Source: Methanobacteriota archaeon (GTDB lineage: Archaea; Halobacteriota; Methanosarcinia; Methanosarcinales; Methanosarcinaceae). From it: DNA of 14,008 bases. Below are positions 1 to 6,695 of the stretch, piece by piece. The first letter of the stretch is position 1, and each line of letters begins with the position of its first letter. The DNA lies in contig JAUPKV010000152.1 of assembly GCA_030837265.1 (NCBI GenBank), positions 1 to 14,008 of the forward strand. The letters are read 5' to 3'. The translations under genes were made by a program, and so were the position numbers. Under the pieces are notes generated by a model. It had not been told where the DNA came from. It ran no database searches and saw nothing but the letters and a program-made list of their open reading frames with translations.

Positions 1-381
1 TGATTTATCCTTTAATTGCTTTTTAATTTATTAGAGGAATCTTAATAAAGTGTTATTCTCCATAATTTTTACCAAAGAGACTAACATTCCCTTTTAAGCA
101 ATCTTTTATATTGAGACTTTTGTGTTGAATAATCTTTAGGGCCATATTTAAACTTTATTTTTTAATTTAAGGATTAATAAAAGCTAAAATCTAAAATAAA
201 TCATTTTTACTTCTTTTATTTTGCAAGTATCCTTATATTTTCTCCTGGTTATTGAGGAATAGTCAGTAACCTGGAAAAACTGTGTGACTGAGAATACAGT
301 CAGTAAAAAGAATTCAATTTCACAAAAAATAATTCAATTGCAATTTATAAAATTGACAAATAATATAACGTGGTATAATAA
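1..381. other. Gene-free AT-rich leader region of the DUF4405 genes
   Basis: I see no convincing reading frame on either strand, only very AT-rich sequence. The right half holds the likely control region of the gene at 382: a 9-bp direct repeat AGTCAGTAA (261-269 and 298-306), a small inverted repeat TGACTG/CAGTCA (285-290 and 297-302), two copies of AATTCAATT (311-319 and 331-339) and a TATA-like element near 343-352. Nothing recognisable is seen before about position 240. Confidence 0.6.
261..352 (+). promoter_or_regulatory. Putative promoter with paired repeats upstream of the first DUF4405 gene
   Basis: A TATA-like element (TTTATAAAAT, about 343-352) lies 30-39 bases before the ATG at 382. 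Initiation about 25 bases downstream would give only a very short leader, which fits the lack of a good Shine-Dalgarno sequence. Just upstream are two AATTCAATT copies exactly 20 bp apart and two AGTCAGTAA copies 37 bp apart, the second of which also pairs with TGACTG in an inverted repeat. The repeats are seen directly; their role as regulator sites is inferred. Confidence 0.4.
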
Positions 382-894
382 ATGAACAGAGTAAAACTAA
401 TTTATTTATCAAATTTAATACTTTTCATTCAATTTATTTTAGTAGGAGGTTCTGGCCTTATCATGTATTTCGACCACCGGTCCGGAGGCGCCATAATGCG
501 GTTAATACATGATCAGATCGGAATGCTTATGTTAGTCTTCTTTGTAGCTCATATTATCCTTAATTGGAGATGGATCGTAGGTACTACAAAGAAACTCCTC
601 AAAAAAGGAATGAAAATAAATGAGAAAACGAAGTTCAGATATCTATTGGATATTGCACTTTTCGTCCAGTTTTTATTAGTCGGAGGTACAGGTCTTATTA
701 TGTACTTCTATCATCATGCAGGAGGTCCCATGGTGAGTTTGATCCATGATAAGGTCGGAATACTCATGCTAGTCTTCTTCGTTGCTCACATGGTACTCAA
801 TTGGAAATGGATTGTGGGAACTACAAATAAATTACTTAACCGAAATAAAGAAATCAAAGAAAGTGAGGTTGTCGGTAAGGATTATGCTAATTAA
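382..894 (+). CDS. Membrane protein with two tandem DUF4405 repeats
   Basis: A 170-residue membrane protein made of two near-identical halves (about residues 5-75 and 86-155). Each half has two membrane helices. The first carries VGG(S/T)GLIMYF followed by a histidine (H32; H111/H112), then LIHD (H43; H122), and the second helix carries FFVAH followed by LNW(R/K)WIVGTT (H57; H136). This is the DUF4405 pattern as I recall it, with conserved membrane histidines that suggest haem binding as in small b-type cytochromes; that function is inference. The ATG lacks a strong Shine-Dalgarno sequence, but a TATA-like element lies about 35 bases upstream. A single-repeat relative follows 101 bases downstream on the same strand, so the set probably arose by duplication and fusion. 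The redox partner is unknown. Confidence 0.85.
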   Translation: MNRVKLIYLSNLILFIQFILVGGSGLIMYFDHRSGGAIMRLIHDQIGMLMLVFFVAHIILNWRWIVGTTKKLLKKGMKINEKTKFRYLLDIALFVQFLLVGGTGLIMYFYHHAGGPMVSLIHDKVGILMLVFFVAHMVLNWKWIVGTTNKLLNRNKEIKESEVVGKDYAN

Positions 895-995
895 GACCAC
901 GGATAACAGATATATATTTAGAAAGTATGCAACGCAGGATGATTTATTCTATTATTAAAATATGATAACTTTATAAATTTATAGGTGTTAAGTTA

Positions 996-1289
996 ATGGA
1001 TAAAAAAATGAATAAAAAAAAACTTACCCATTTTGTGGACTTAGCATTTATAATCCAATTTGTCCTGGTCGGGTATTCAAGTTTCATTATGTATTTTAAC
1101 CACGAAGCAGTAAGCCCATTCTTAATATCGGTCCATAATTTAGCTAAGGACTTTTTTCTAGTTCTTATTACAGCTCATATTGTTCTCAATTGGAGATGGA
1201 TATTATTTACTATAAGAAAATTTTATAGAAAAAGAAAAGAAATTAAAGAGGGAGAGGTTATTGAGGCCAATTACATGCCAATAGAATAA
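996..1289 (+). CDS. Single-repeat DUF4405 membrane protein
   Basis: A 97-residue protein with one DUF4405 unit, related to each half of the gene upstream. A lysine-rich N-terminus is followed by a helix with QFVLVGYSSFIMYF and H36, then SVHN (H47), then a second helix with TAH (H61) and IVLNWRWI. The three histidines match those of the neighbour, while several glycines (GGSG in the neighbour, GYSS here) have changed. The basic tail KRKEIKEGEV also resembles the neighbour's tail, KEIKESEV. AGGTG at 983-987, eight bases before the ATG, supports this start over the ATG at residue 5. A TATA-like stretch near 908-918 could give it its own promoter. Function is unproven; haem binding or partnership with the two-repeat protein is inferred. 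Confidence 0.8.
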   Translation: MDKKMNKKKLTHFVDLAFIIQFVLVGYSSFIMYFNHEAVSPFLISVHNLAKDFFLVLITAHIVLNWRWILFTIRKFYRKRKEIKEGEVIEANYMPIE

Positions 1290-1327
1290 GTATTAAAAAT
1301 TGGAGATTATACAATATAAAAATAAAT

Positions 1328-2527
1328 TTATCGTGGTTCGTCTTTCAATATAACTATGTTTCCACGTCCTTTTTTGAACTTCTCAATGAGATCCCTTCTC
1401 TCAAGGTCTGCAAGCATCAGGCTGACTTTCCCTTCGGAATATTTCAGCCTGCTGCGAAGATCTTTCTGCGTAATTCGGCCTCCATGGCTTCGAATTATGT
1501 CCATGATTTCCTGCAGGTCTGCTGGAAGAGGTAGGTTCTTTTTTGCATCCGGGATTTCAATCTCTGAATTATCTGCAGGACCGATTTGAAAATTCTCTTT
1601 TTCGGATACAGACTCTTTTTCGGATACAGACTCTTTTTCGGATACAGATTCTTCTATTTCATCTTGCTGCATCGGAAATTCCTCTTCATACTCCTCTTTA
1701 TTTTCTACAGAAGCCTGTTTTTCAAGTATGCCGGATTCCAATTCTACAGATTCTGTCACCAACACTGCTTCTTCTATGCTTACATTTTGATCTTTTCGTT
1801 CTTCGAGATCACTTACTTTGTCTGGAATTTTTACATTGTCATGACTTTTTAAAGAGAGTCCGGATGAGTCTCCAGCGCCGGAGAACGTTTTTATATTGTT
1901 TTTTTCTTCTTTTAAGGACTCTTTTTTTGTAGTCTCTTTATGTTTTTTGTGGATATTGTAGCCGATGGCTAATAGGAGAAAAAGGACGACACTTATTAAA
2001 AGGTAACTAACCATTGATGAGTCTATTCCGGTTTTCCGGACTTTTTCACTGTTTGAGGCGTTTGTATTGTTCACAGGCACTAGTTTTAGCGGATTGTTTG
2101 TGTCATTCGCAGGCAATAGTATTACCGGATTTCCTGAACTTGAGTTTTCCGAAGATAAATTAAGTGTGGAGCTTTCCATTAGTTCTTCGGAATAAACCGG
2201 AAGGAGTAAGAGGTCAAGCCTATAACTTCCTCCTTTTGTAATGGTGATGGCTTCCGTACACGAATAAGTGAGGGTGCCGTTCTGGTAGTATTTGGCTGAA
2301 ATAGAGTAGTTTCCAGGATCCAGCTCAAAAGAATAAATTCCGGATTTTGCGACCATTGATTGGAGTGGAGTGGAATTTATCTCAACAACAGCGTTATCCA
2401 GAGGTTCAAAATTATCATAACTATACACACCTCCGTAAACTTTAGCTGTGTTATTGTCTGCGGCTGCGGCAGATACAAATAAAGCAAATATAGCAGCAAT
2501 GCAAAAAATATAGAGCCTCATATTCAT
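1328..2527 (-). CDS. Membrane-anchored winged-helix protein with extracytoplasmic beta domain
   Basis: A 399-residue protein with a clear domain order. A Sec signal peptide (about 1-23) precedes an extracytoplasmic beta-sandwich-like domain (about 28-110) whose pattern (VYGGVYSYDN, PLDNAVVEIN, PGNYSISAKY) resembles carboxypeptidase regulatory-like domains. An Asn/Ser-rich stalk with several N-glycosylation sequons follows, then one membrane helix (about 172-191), a long acidic cytoplasmic linker (about 200-335) and a C-terminal winged helix (about 336-397: LQEIMDIIRSHGGRITQKDL...LERRDLIEKF...GRGNIVIL). The layout suggests a one-component sensor that binds DNA from the membrane, a design I know from Methanosarcina; ligand and target are unknown. 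The linker holds three exact ESVSEK-type repeats. It lies 179 bases downstream of the lipoprotein gene on the same strand. The Shine-Dalgarno sequence is weak, and the ATG at residue 3 is an alternative start. Confidence 0.8.
   Translation of the reverse strand: MNMRLYIFCIAAIFALFVSAAAADNNTAKVYGGVYSYDNFEPLDNAVVEINSTPLQSMVAKSGIYSFELDPGNYSISAKYYQNGTLTYSCTEAITITKGGSYRLDLLLLPVYSEELMESSTLNLSSENSSSGNPVILLPANDTNNPLKLVPVNNTNASNSEKVRKTGIDSSMVSYLLISVVLFLLLAIGYNIHKKHKETTKKESLKEEKNNIKTFSGAGDSSGLSLKSHDNVKIPDKVSDLEERKDQNVSIEEAVLVTESVELESGILEKQASVENKEEYEEEFPMQQDEIEESVSEKESVSEKESVSEKENFQIGPADNSEIEIPDAKKNLPLPADLQEIMDIIRSHGGRITQKDLRSRLKYSEGKVSLMLADLERRDLIEKFKKGRGNIVILKDEPR
1595..1648 (-). repeat. Three perfect 18-bp in-frame repeats
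   Basis: The plus-strand unit CTCTTTTTCGGATACAGA occurs three times without a mismatch (1595-1612, 1613-1630, 1631-1648). On the coding strand it encodes the six-residue unit ESVSEK, in the acidic linker of the membrane-anchored winged-helix protein. Identity at the DNA level points to a recent expansion. Confidence 0.95.
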
Positions 2528-2706
2528 TATTATCAGTAAATCCAGAGTTGAATTTTGGATTTTTATTTAGTTTCAGGCAGTTATTTTTATTTGTTTTTTC
2601 TCGAATGCTTATTAATCTTCTTTAATAAAGCTTCTTCTTACCCCCTGCCTTAATAAAACTGTTTCCCGGATGTATTCTCATACTGCCGTGCTGCTATATA
2701 ATTTTT

Positions 2707-3672
2707 TTAATCATACTTACTCTTACCGGACTCATTCAAATTCGGAAATGGATTAGCCCAGCCCTGTTCTTTAATTGTTCCATCCGTTTCTTCAATCTTA
2801 TATGTTCCATTTCCCTGGAAAAGTACGTATCCATCACCACCTTCAGCAGAAAGAGTGATATTTGAACCACTGAGCAATACTGTTTTATTTGCACCGGAAA
2901 TATTCATATTCGCAAAAAGTATGTGGTACTGGTTCAGCTCATTTCCCTGCATATCATTTTTCTTTTCAAAAACATAATCTCCCGTTACATTAACTTCCGA
3001 ATCAGGAGAAAGATCAGGTATTATAATGACTCCCTTTTCAAGGTGCAGGGAGAGAGTAAAATTGCCAATAAGAGAAGCTCTCCCTTCGCCTGCCGCACTA
3101 AGCCTGGAAGTAACGTTGATCTCTTCACTGCCCGGCATATGCCGCTGGAATTCTTCGAAAATTTCTTTCAAGATAATGTTAGCTTGAATCATACTTTTCT
3201 GAGACTTGATCAAATACTCCCTTCTGGTATTTTTCTCATCATCAGCCGAGTCAGCGAGGGCTCTGTATTTTTTTGCCTCTTCTACAAGGAGCTTATATTT
3301 GTTAAGTAAAGCATCAAGTGTGCTAACGTCCTTCCCTTCAGTTTTGTAATACCGTATTCCTTCTTCAAGCCGTGCAGAAATTAGCTCGGCCTTCTCAATG
3401 TTTCTGTCAAGAAGAAGTGTTGCATGTCTCAAATTATGGACATGTTCATATTCAGATCTGTTGGATGAATTATAGGAATGCACTTCTTGTATTCTGGCAT
3501 CCGAGATTCCAGTACCTCGATGATTCTGAAGTTCCGAATATGGATAAAAAATATGCTGATACAGATTTTCTGTAGTTTTGGAACTGACAGCATGGGCTCC
3601 CGCATCAAAGCAGCCTGAGCTTATGATGCTTCCTGCAAGTATTAAGAGCAGGGACATAAGTTTTATTTTCAT
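2707..3672 (-). CDS. Putative secreted lipoprotein of unknown function
   Basis: A 321-residue protein I do not recognise. The N-terminus is a short basic stretch and hydrophobic core ending in IISSGC, so C21 is a plausible lipid-attachment site. Residues about 75-175 are strongly helical and charged, possibly coiled coil (LLLDRNIEKAELISARLEEG, then LLNKYKLLVEEAKKYRALAD). Residues about 183-295 look like repeated beta strands rich in N-glycosylation sequons (NVTS, NFTL, NVTG, NKTV, NITL, NGTY), as expected for an archaeal surface protein. The tail is polar. The gene sits between the ArsR-like regulator upstream (gap 112 bases) and the membrane-anchored winged-helix gene downstream (gap 179 bases), all on one strand, so a functional link is possible but not shown. 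GTGA, 12 bases before the ATG, is a modest ribosome-binding match. Confidence 0.75.
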   Translation of the reverse strand: MKIKLMSLLLILAGSIISSGCFDAGAHAVSSKTTENLYQHIFYPYSELQNHRGTGISDARIQEVHSYNSSNRSEYEHVHNLRHATLLLDRNIEKAELISARLEEGIRYYKTEGKDVSTLDALLNKYKLLVEEAKKYRALADSADDEKNTRREYLIKSQKSMIQANIILKEIFEEFQRHMPGSEEINVTSRLSAAGEGRASLIGNFTLSLHLEKGVIIIPDLSPDSEVNVTGDYVFEKKNDMQGNELNQYHILFANMNISGANKTVLLSGSNITLSAEGGDGYVLFQGNGTYKIEETDGTIKEQGWANPFPNLNESGKSKYD

Positions 3673-3784
3673 ACTCTAGTCACATCCTATGAAAGAGCCC
3701 TATACTGTATTGTACTTTTTTTCGAAAGCAGCATTATCATTAAATAGTTTATTTCCTGAATGTTTGCTACAATTCAGCAATAAT

Positions 3785-4084
3785 TTATAAGTTTTCGGCA
3801 TTCCTCTTTCCCGGCAGCAGGATAATTACTTTGTCCACTGCCTCGTAAATATTAACTTTCCTGCCTTTTCGGCTCCATTTTATCTGTCGCACCCGAATAA
3901 GCCCGACTTCAAGAAGTGAGTCAAGATTGTATTTTAAAGTGTTTAAGCGTACCTGGAGCTCTTCAGCTAAATCGCCTGCCGACATTGCTTTCTTATAAAG
4001 CAGGTTGAGGATTCTAATTGAAGTCTCATTAGAAAGAAGCCTGGCTATCCTTTTGCAATCTTCTGAGAGCTGCAGAATCAACAT
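3785..4084 (-). CDS. ArsR-like winged-helix transcriptional regulator
   Basis: A 99-residue DNA-binding protein. After a short strand (MLILQLS) comes a winged helix: helix 1 with ARLLSNETSIRILNLL, the helix-turn-helix region MSAGDLAEELQVRLNTLKYNLDSLLEVGLIRV, and a wing (IKWSRKGRKVNIYEAVDK) ending in VIILLPGK. This matches a family of small ArsR-like regulators I associate with Methanosarcina; no metal-binding cysteine set is visible. The frame is open back to a TTG at 4123 and an ATG at 4108, but the ATG at 4084 has GGAGG (4090-4094) five bases upstream, so I chose it; a start at 4108 would add eight residues. A 27-bp tandem repeat with TATA-like cores lies about 165 bases upstream. Target genes are unknown; the lipoprotein and membrane regulator downstream are candidates. 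Confidence 0.8.
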   Translation of the reverse strand: MLILQLSEDCKRIARLLSNETSIRILNLLYKKAMSAGDLAEELQVRLNTLKYNLDSLLEVGLIRVRQIKWSRKGRKVNIYEAVDKVIILLPGKRNAENL

Positions 4085-4089
4085 TTTTT

Positions 4090-4094
4090 CCTCC
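4090..4094 (-). promoter_or_regulatory. Shine-Dalgarno sequence that decides the regulator start
   Basis: GGAGG on the minus strand lies five bases before the ATG at 4084. The upstream alternatives, a TTG at 4123 and an ATG at 4108, have no match as good. Confidence 0.6.
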
Positions 4095-4248
4095 GAGTTA
4101 TCTGGCATTTTTATCCCATCCAATTTCCGAATCTCTAAAAATCATAGAATCCTTAAAAGACTCTCGCTATGTAGATAGATAAATGTCAGGAAGACATCGA
4201 ACTGATTTGCATATTTGCAAGTCGGTGCAGTTGTGATTTTGATTACAG

Positions 4249-4346
4249 GTGCAATTTATAGCAATATTTGAATAGGTGCAATTTATAGCAATATTTGAAT
4301 AGGTGCAATTTATAGCAATATTTGAATAGGTGCAATTTATAGCAAT
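4249..4346. repeat. 27-bp tandem repeat, three full copies plus a partial copy
   Basis: Three identical 27-bp units (4249-4275, 4276-4302, 4303-4329) and a 17-base partial copy (4330-4346). Each begins GTGCAATTTATAGCAAT and ends TTTGAATAG. A degenerate relative may precede them (about 4225-4248). Read on the minus strand, every unit contains CTATAAAT, a TATA-box-like core pointing at the regulator gene that starts at 4084. The units abut with no spacers, so this is not a CRISPR array. Short open frames across it are by-products of a period divisible by three. Confidence 0.95.
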
Positions 4347-4877
4347 TTGTGTAAACATATATGATTTTCGGATACTTGTTTTTGTTTAACACCGTTTTTA
4401 TGTATTTGGATATTTGTCGATATGCTCCCGATATATATGCTTTATTTGGATTTAAAGATAAAAGCATGCTTACTTATTCAACAGGATTAACGGATTAACT
4501 TTTCCTTTTATGCTTTAAGAATTTTTATTTTTGGTATTAATCCTTTATTGGTCTTTAATTTTGAATTCTAATAAATGTTTATCCTTTAAATATTCATATG
4601 TATTATTTACAGCCTGGCTAAAAAATAAATAATTCGAATTATATGTTGGTAAAAACTTTATATAAAATTCAATTATATATTTTAAATAATGTGACAAAAT
4701 AGAAAAGCATTTAATAAATTAAAATCAAGCTTTTAGTTACAGGATGGCTCCCTTTTTACCTTAAGACCTGTAAATAGCTAAACTCTCCGAGTCACCTGTG
4801 ATGTATATATTATTGCTATCTGTCATCTGCTAAGGTATTTTCTTTAAAAGGGAACACTCCAAACAAGGTGACATAAT
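4347..4877. other. Gene-free AT-rich region upstream of the 72-residue protein
   Basis: About 530 bases with no supportable gene. It contains a 14-bp perfect palindrome, ATAATTCGAATTAT (4629-4642), followed by TATA-rich sequence (about 4655-4685) that includes AATTCAATT (4666-4674). A second TATA-like stretch (about 4803-4811) is the nearer candidate promoter for the gene at 4878, giving a leader of roughly 45 bases. If the first promoter is used, the leader would be about 190 bases. Confidence 0.55.
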
Positions 4878-5096
4878 ATGAGTGACAATAAAGATGAATG
4901 TACATTTCTGATTCGAGACACTGATGAAAGAAATCAAAAAACTAAACTACATGACTTTTGCAACTATATAGCAGTATGTAACGCCTATGATAATCCAGCT
5001 CAAATCTTAAGATTTGACGAAGACGATGTCAACTTAAGATGCATAAATATGCTCAAATATGAGCGATGTGATCGATGGCGTGCTAACAAAAAATAA
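4878..5096 (+). CDS. Small five-cysteine protein of unknown function
   Basis: A 72-residue, hydrophilic, probably cytoplasmic protein that I do not recognise. It has five cysteines (C8, C28, C34, C55, C64) but no tight CxxC pair, several charged stretches (DTDERNQKTK, RFDEDD) and a basic end (RCDRWRANKK). There is no signal peptide or membrane helix. The start is well supported: AAGGTGA (4865-4871) matches the archaeal anti-Shine-Dalgarno and lies six bases before the ATG. The 3' end overlaps by 14 bases the end of a probable broken gene on the opposite strand. Metal or redox binding by the cysteines is possible but not indicated by any known motif. No close plus-strand partner is present. 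Confidence 0.65.
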   Translation: MSDNKDECTFLIRDTDERNQKTKLHDFCNYIAVCNAYDNPAQILRFDEDDVNLRCINMLKYERCDRWRANKK

Positions 5097-5340
5097 GATG
5101 ATCGTCGTTAGCGGGCTCAGTATGATTTCCCGAGTTCCGCTTTGGAAGGCAGCGAGTGCAGACTCATAAGCTTTGCATTTTGTGCCTGAGAAGAAGGAGG
5201 TAATGGGTGTCTTCGCCGGCTCCGTAGGAAAAGCAGCAGATATAGATATCTTTTTTTTCGGCAGGTTTTATCGATTGAAATTTATATGCAAAATCCCATT
5301 CCGTCACAGAGTTCTTCGGATATTGCTTTTGCTTAATCAT
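5083..5340 (-). pseudogene. Probable broken cysteine-rich small protein gene
   Basis: The minus frame starting at the ATG at 5340 reads 58 codons (MIKQKQYPKNSVTEWDFAYK, then KPAEKKDIYICCFSYG, AGEDTHYLLLLRHKMQSL) to a TGA at 5164-5166. It then continues in the same frame with VCTRCLPKRNSGNHTEP to a TAG at 5083-5085. The single stop falls directly before a CxxC motif (VCTRC), and the upstream half has a CC pair and an HY...RH stretch, so the two parts together look like one zinc- or iron-binding protein of about 85 residues. I infer disruption by one nonsense change. Alternatives are a genuine 58-residue protein or a chance frame. UGA is not expected to be read as selenocysteine in Methanosarcina. 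No strong ribosome-binding site is visible. Confidence 0.35.
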
Positions 5341-5418
5341 TTTACTGTGAAATTAACACCATTAAAAATTGAATCTTTAACCCCTGGAGTTAGGATTAGT
5401 TGACCGAATTTCCTTTAA

Positions 5419-5895
5419 TCAGATTCCTGCAATAGATATCTGCATTCTATTATCAGGTAAGTATCCTTCTCTGTACAGCATTAAGTTGTAATCGTTTATT
5501 ACTTTACATAGTCTGCGGGTATACTTTATAAGGTCAGCACCTGCTTCTCCTTTAAATAACAATTTTTCGGCTTTTTCTAAAAGTTCTGGACATACGAATA
5601 CCAGTTCCTGTCTGGTGTGTAAACAGAGGGCTGAAAAATCCCTATGGATACTCATACTTCTTTGAAGCAGTTCCTGATCCAGCGAGTTTTTAGAGATATA
5701 TTTTCTGAACTTAGTATAAGCATAAAAATTTGCAATATTATAATTTAATGAATTCATTATCAAAGCTAACATATTCTCGGTCTTTGGAAGTTGAATATCC
5801 TGAAGCTCAGGGTACGAGCCTTTACTATCTGCGCGATCTTCCACTTTTCGGTCACTTGTTATATTTTGTTTCGTTTTATAATCTGAGAAATCCAT
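5419..5895 (-). CDS. Hypothetical helical protein
   Basis: A 158-residue protein I do not recognise. The first 40 residues are hydrophilic and probably disordered (DYKTKQ, SDRKVEDRADSKGS). Residues about 41-145 look like a bundle of amphipathic helices (MLALIMNSLNYNIANFYAYT, QELLQRSMSIHRDFSALC, ELLEKAEKLLF, YTRRLCKVINDYNLMLYREG). There is no signal peptide or clear membrane helix. Three cysteines (C91, C102, C130) are scattered. AGGA about nine bases before the ATG supports the start. It lies 145 bases downstream of the universal stress protein gene on the same strand, which could mean shared stress control, though the gap leaves room for its own promoter. Function unknown. Confidence 0.65.
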   Translation of the reverse strand: MDFSDYKTKQNITSDRKVEDRADSKGSYPELQDIQLPKTENMLALIMNSLNYNIANFYAYTKFRKYISKNSLDQELLQRSMSIHRDFSALCLHTRQELVFVCPELLEKAEKLLFKGEAGADLIKYTRRLCKVINDYNLMLYREGYLPDNRMQISIAGI

Positions 5896-6040
5896 ATTAC
5901 TTATTCCTAATCAATTCCAATATCACTGAAGTCTGAACTTAATTAGCTTCTTAACGTAATCATGAAAAGCTGTTTGAGATATAAGAGGCTTGTGTATTAA
6001 TCTTACTAACTATTTAGTCAGTATTTGCCCTAAATATTCA

Positions 6041-6526
6041 TCACTTACACTCTTCCCTTATAACCATAACCGGAACATTAGAGTGACGGACAATGTTTCC
6101 TGTTACACTGCCGAGGAGTAGCCTATCAAGCCCTTTCTTCCCTATAGTGCCCATGATGATAAGATCCATTTTTTCATCTTCGGCATACCGGATAAGTTCT
6201 TCAGACGGATTACCTTCAAGCAGGACAGTCACCACATTTACGCCTTTTAAATCTCCAAGTCCTTTTACATACTCTACAGCCTGTTGACCTTGTTTTTTCA
6301 TTGCATCATGCATGGCCTCATACATTGGTTCATAATAAGGATTCATACCTGTAGAAGAAAAATAATCTCTATCCATAGGAGTGAAGTAAGCTATTGAAAC
6401 CACATTGACTGCATAAACCGTCCCCTTACTCAATCGAGCAAGTTCTATCCCTTTGTCAGCAGCTAGCATTGAGCAGGTCGACCCGTCAGTTGCAATCATT
6501 ATTTTCTTAAGATTAATAGTTCCCAT
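6041..6526 (-). CDS. Universal stress protein (UspA family, ATP-binding type)
   Basis: A 161-residue single-domain universal stress protein, a typical length. The N-terminal strand IMIATDGS (D14) and the C-terminal nucleotide motif G-x2-G-x9-G-S (GTIG at 126-129, GS at 139-140, in GTIGKKGLDRLLLGSVTGNI) are both intact. This indicates the ATP-binding MJ0577-like branch rather than the non-binding UspA branch. It ends in the family's last strand, VPVMVIREE. An insert rich in Tyr and Met (about 48-75: YFTPMDRDYF, MNPYYEPMYEAMHDAM) lies between strand 2 and the next helix, as in many archaeal members. It is a cytoplasmic homodimer in the family; its exact role in stress is unknown. GAGGA six bases before the ATG supports the start. 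A 22-bp tandem repeat with TATA-like cores lies 76-141 bases upstream. Confidence 0.95.
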   Translation of the reverse strand: MGTINLKKIMIATDGSTCSMLAADKGIELARLSKGTVYAVNVVSIAYFTPMDRDYFSSTGMNPYYEPMYEAMHDAMKKQGQQAVEYVKGLGDLKGVNVVTVLLEGNPSEELIRYAEDEKMDLIIMGTIGKKGLDRLLLGSVTGNIVRHSNVPVMVIREECK

Positions 6527-6601
6527 GCGAGTTCCTCAACAAAACAAAAATTCCGGTTTTGGAATAATTCAATTTTTTAATGGAAAAATCATTTATGAAT
6601 A

Positions 6602-6667
6602 AAATATATATTGTTAATTAATGAAATATATATTGTTAATTAATGAAGTATATATTGTTAATTAATG
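6602..6667. repeat. 22-bp tandem repeat, three copies plus decay
   Basis: Three 22-bp units (6602-6623, 6624-6645, 6646-6667) of the form AATATATATTGTTAATTAAT, the third with one A-to-G change near its start, followed by a degenerating start of a fourth copy (from 6668). Each unit contains the palindrome TTAATTAA and an AATATATATT stretch that reads as a TATA-like element on both strands. The array lies between the stop of the radical SAM gene and the start of the stress protein gene, so it may form multiple promoter or operator units for the latter. Confidence 0.9.
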
Positions 6668-6695
6668 AAATCTATATAATAATTTAATACTGTGT

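Noticed and set aside
4249..4346. Repeat array that could be taken for CRISPR
   Set aside because: The 27-bp units abut directly with no spacers and no cas gene is in the window, so it is a simple tandem repeat.
4167..4467. Overlapping short minus-strand frames rich in repeated NCTYSNIAI- and HLFKYCYK-type units
   Set aside because: They are open only because the 27-bp period keeps every frame in register; neither has a ribosome-binding site or a recognisable protein.
5164..5166. TGA read as selenocysteine
   Set aside because: Methanosarcina uses pyrrolysine at UAG but is not known to decode UGA as selenocysteine, and no obvious selenocysteine insertion element was seen.
5173..5403. 76-codon plus-strand frame
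   Set aside because: It has no ribosome-binding site and overlaps the minus-strand frame, whose translation looks more protein-like.
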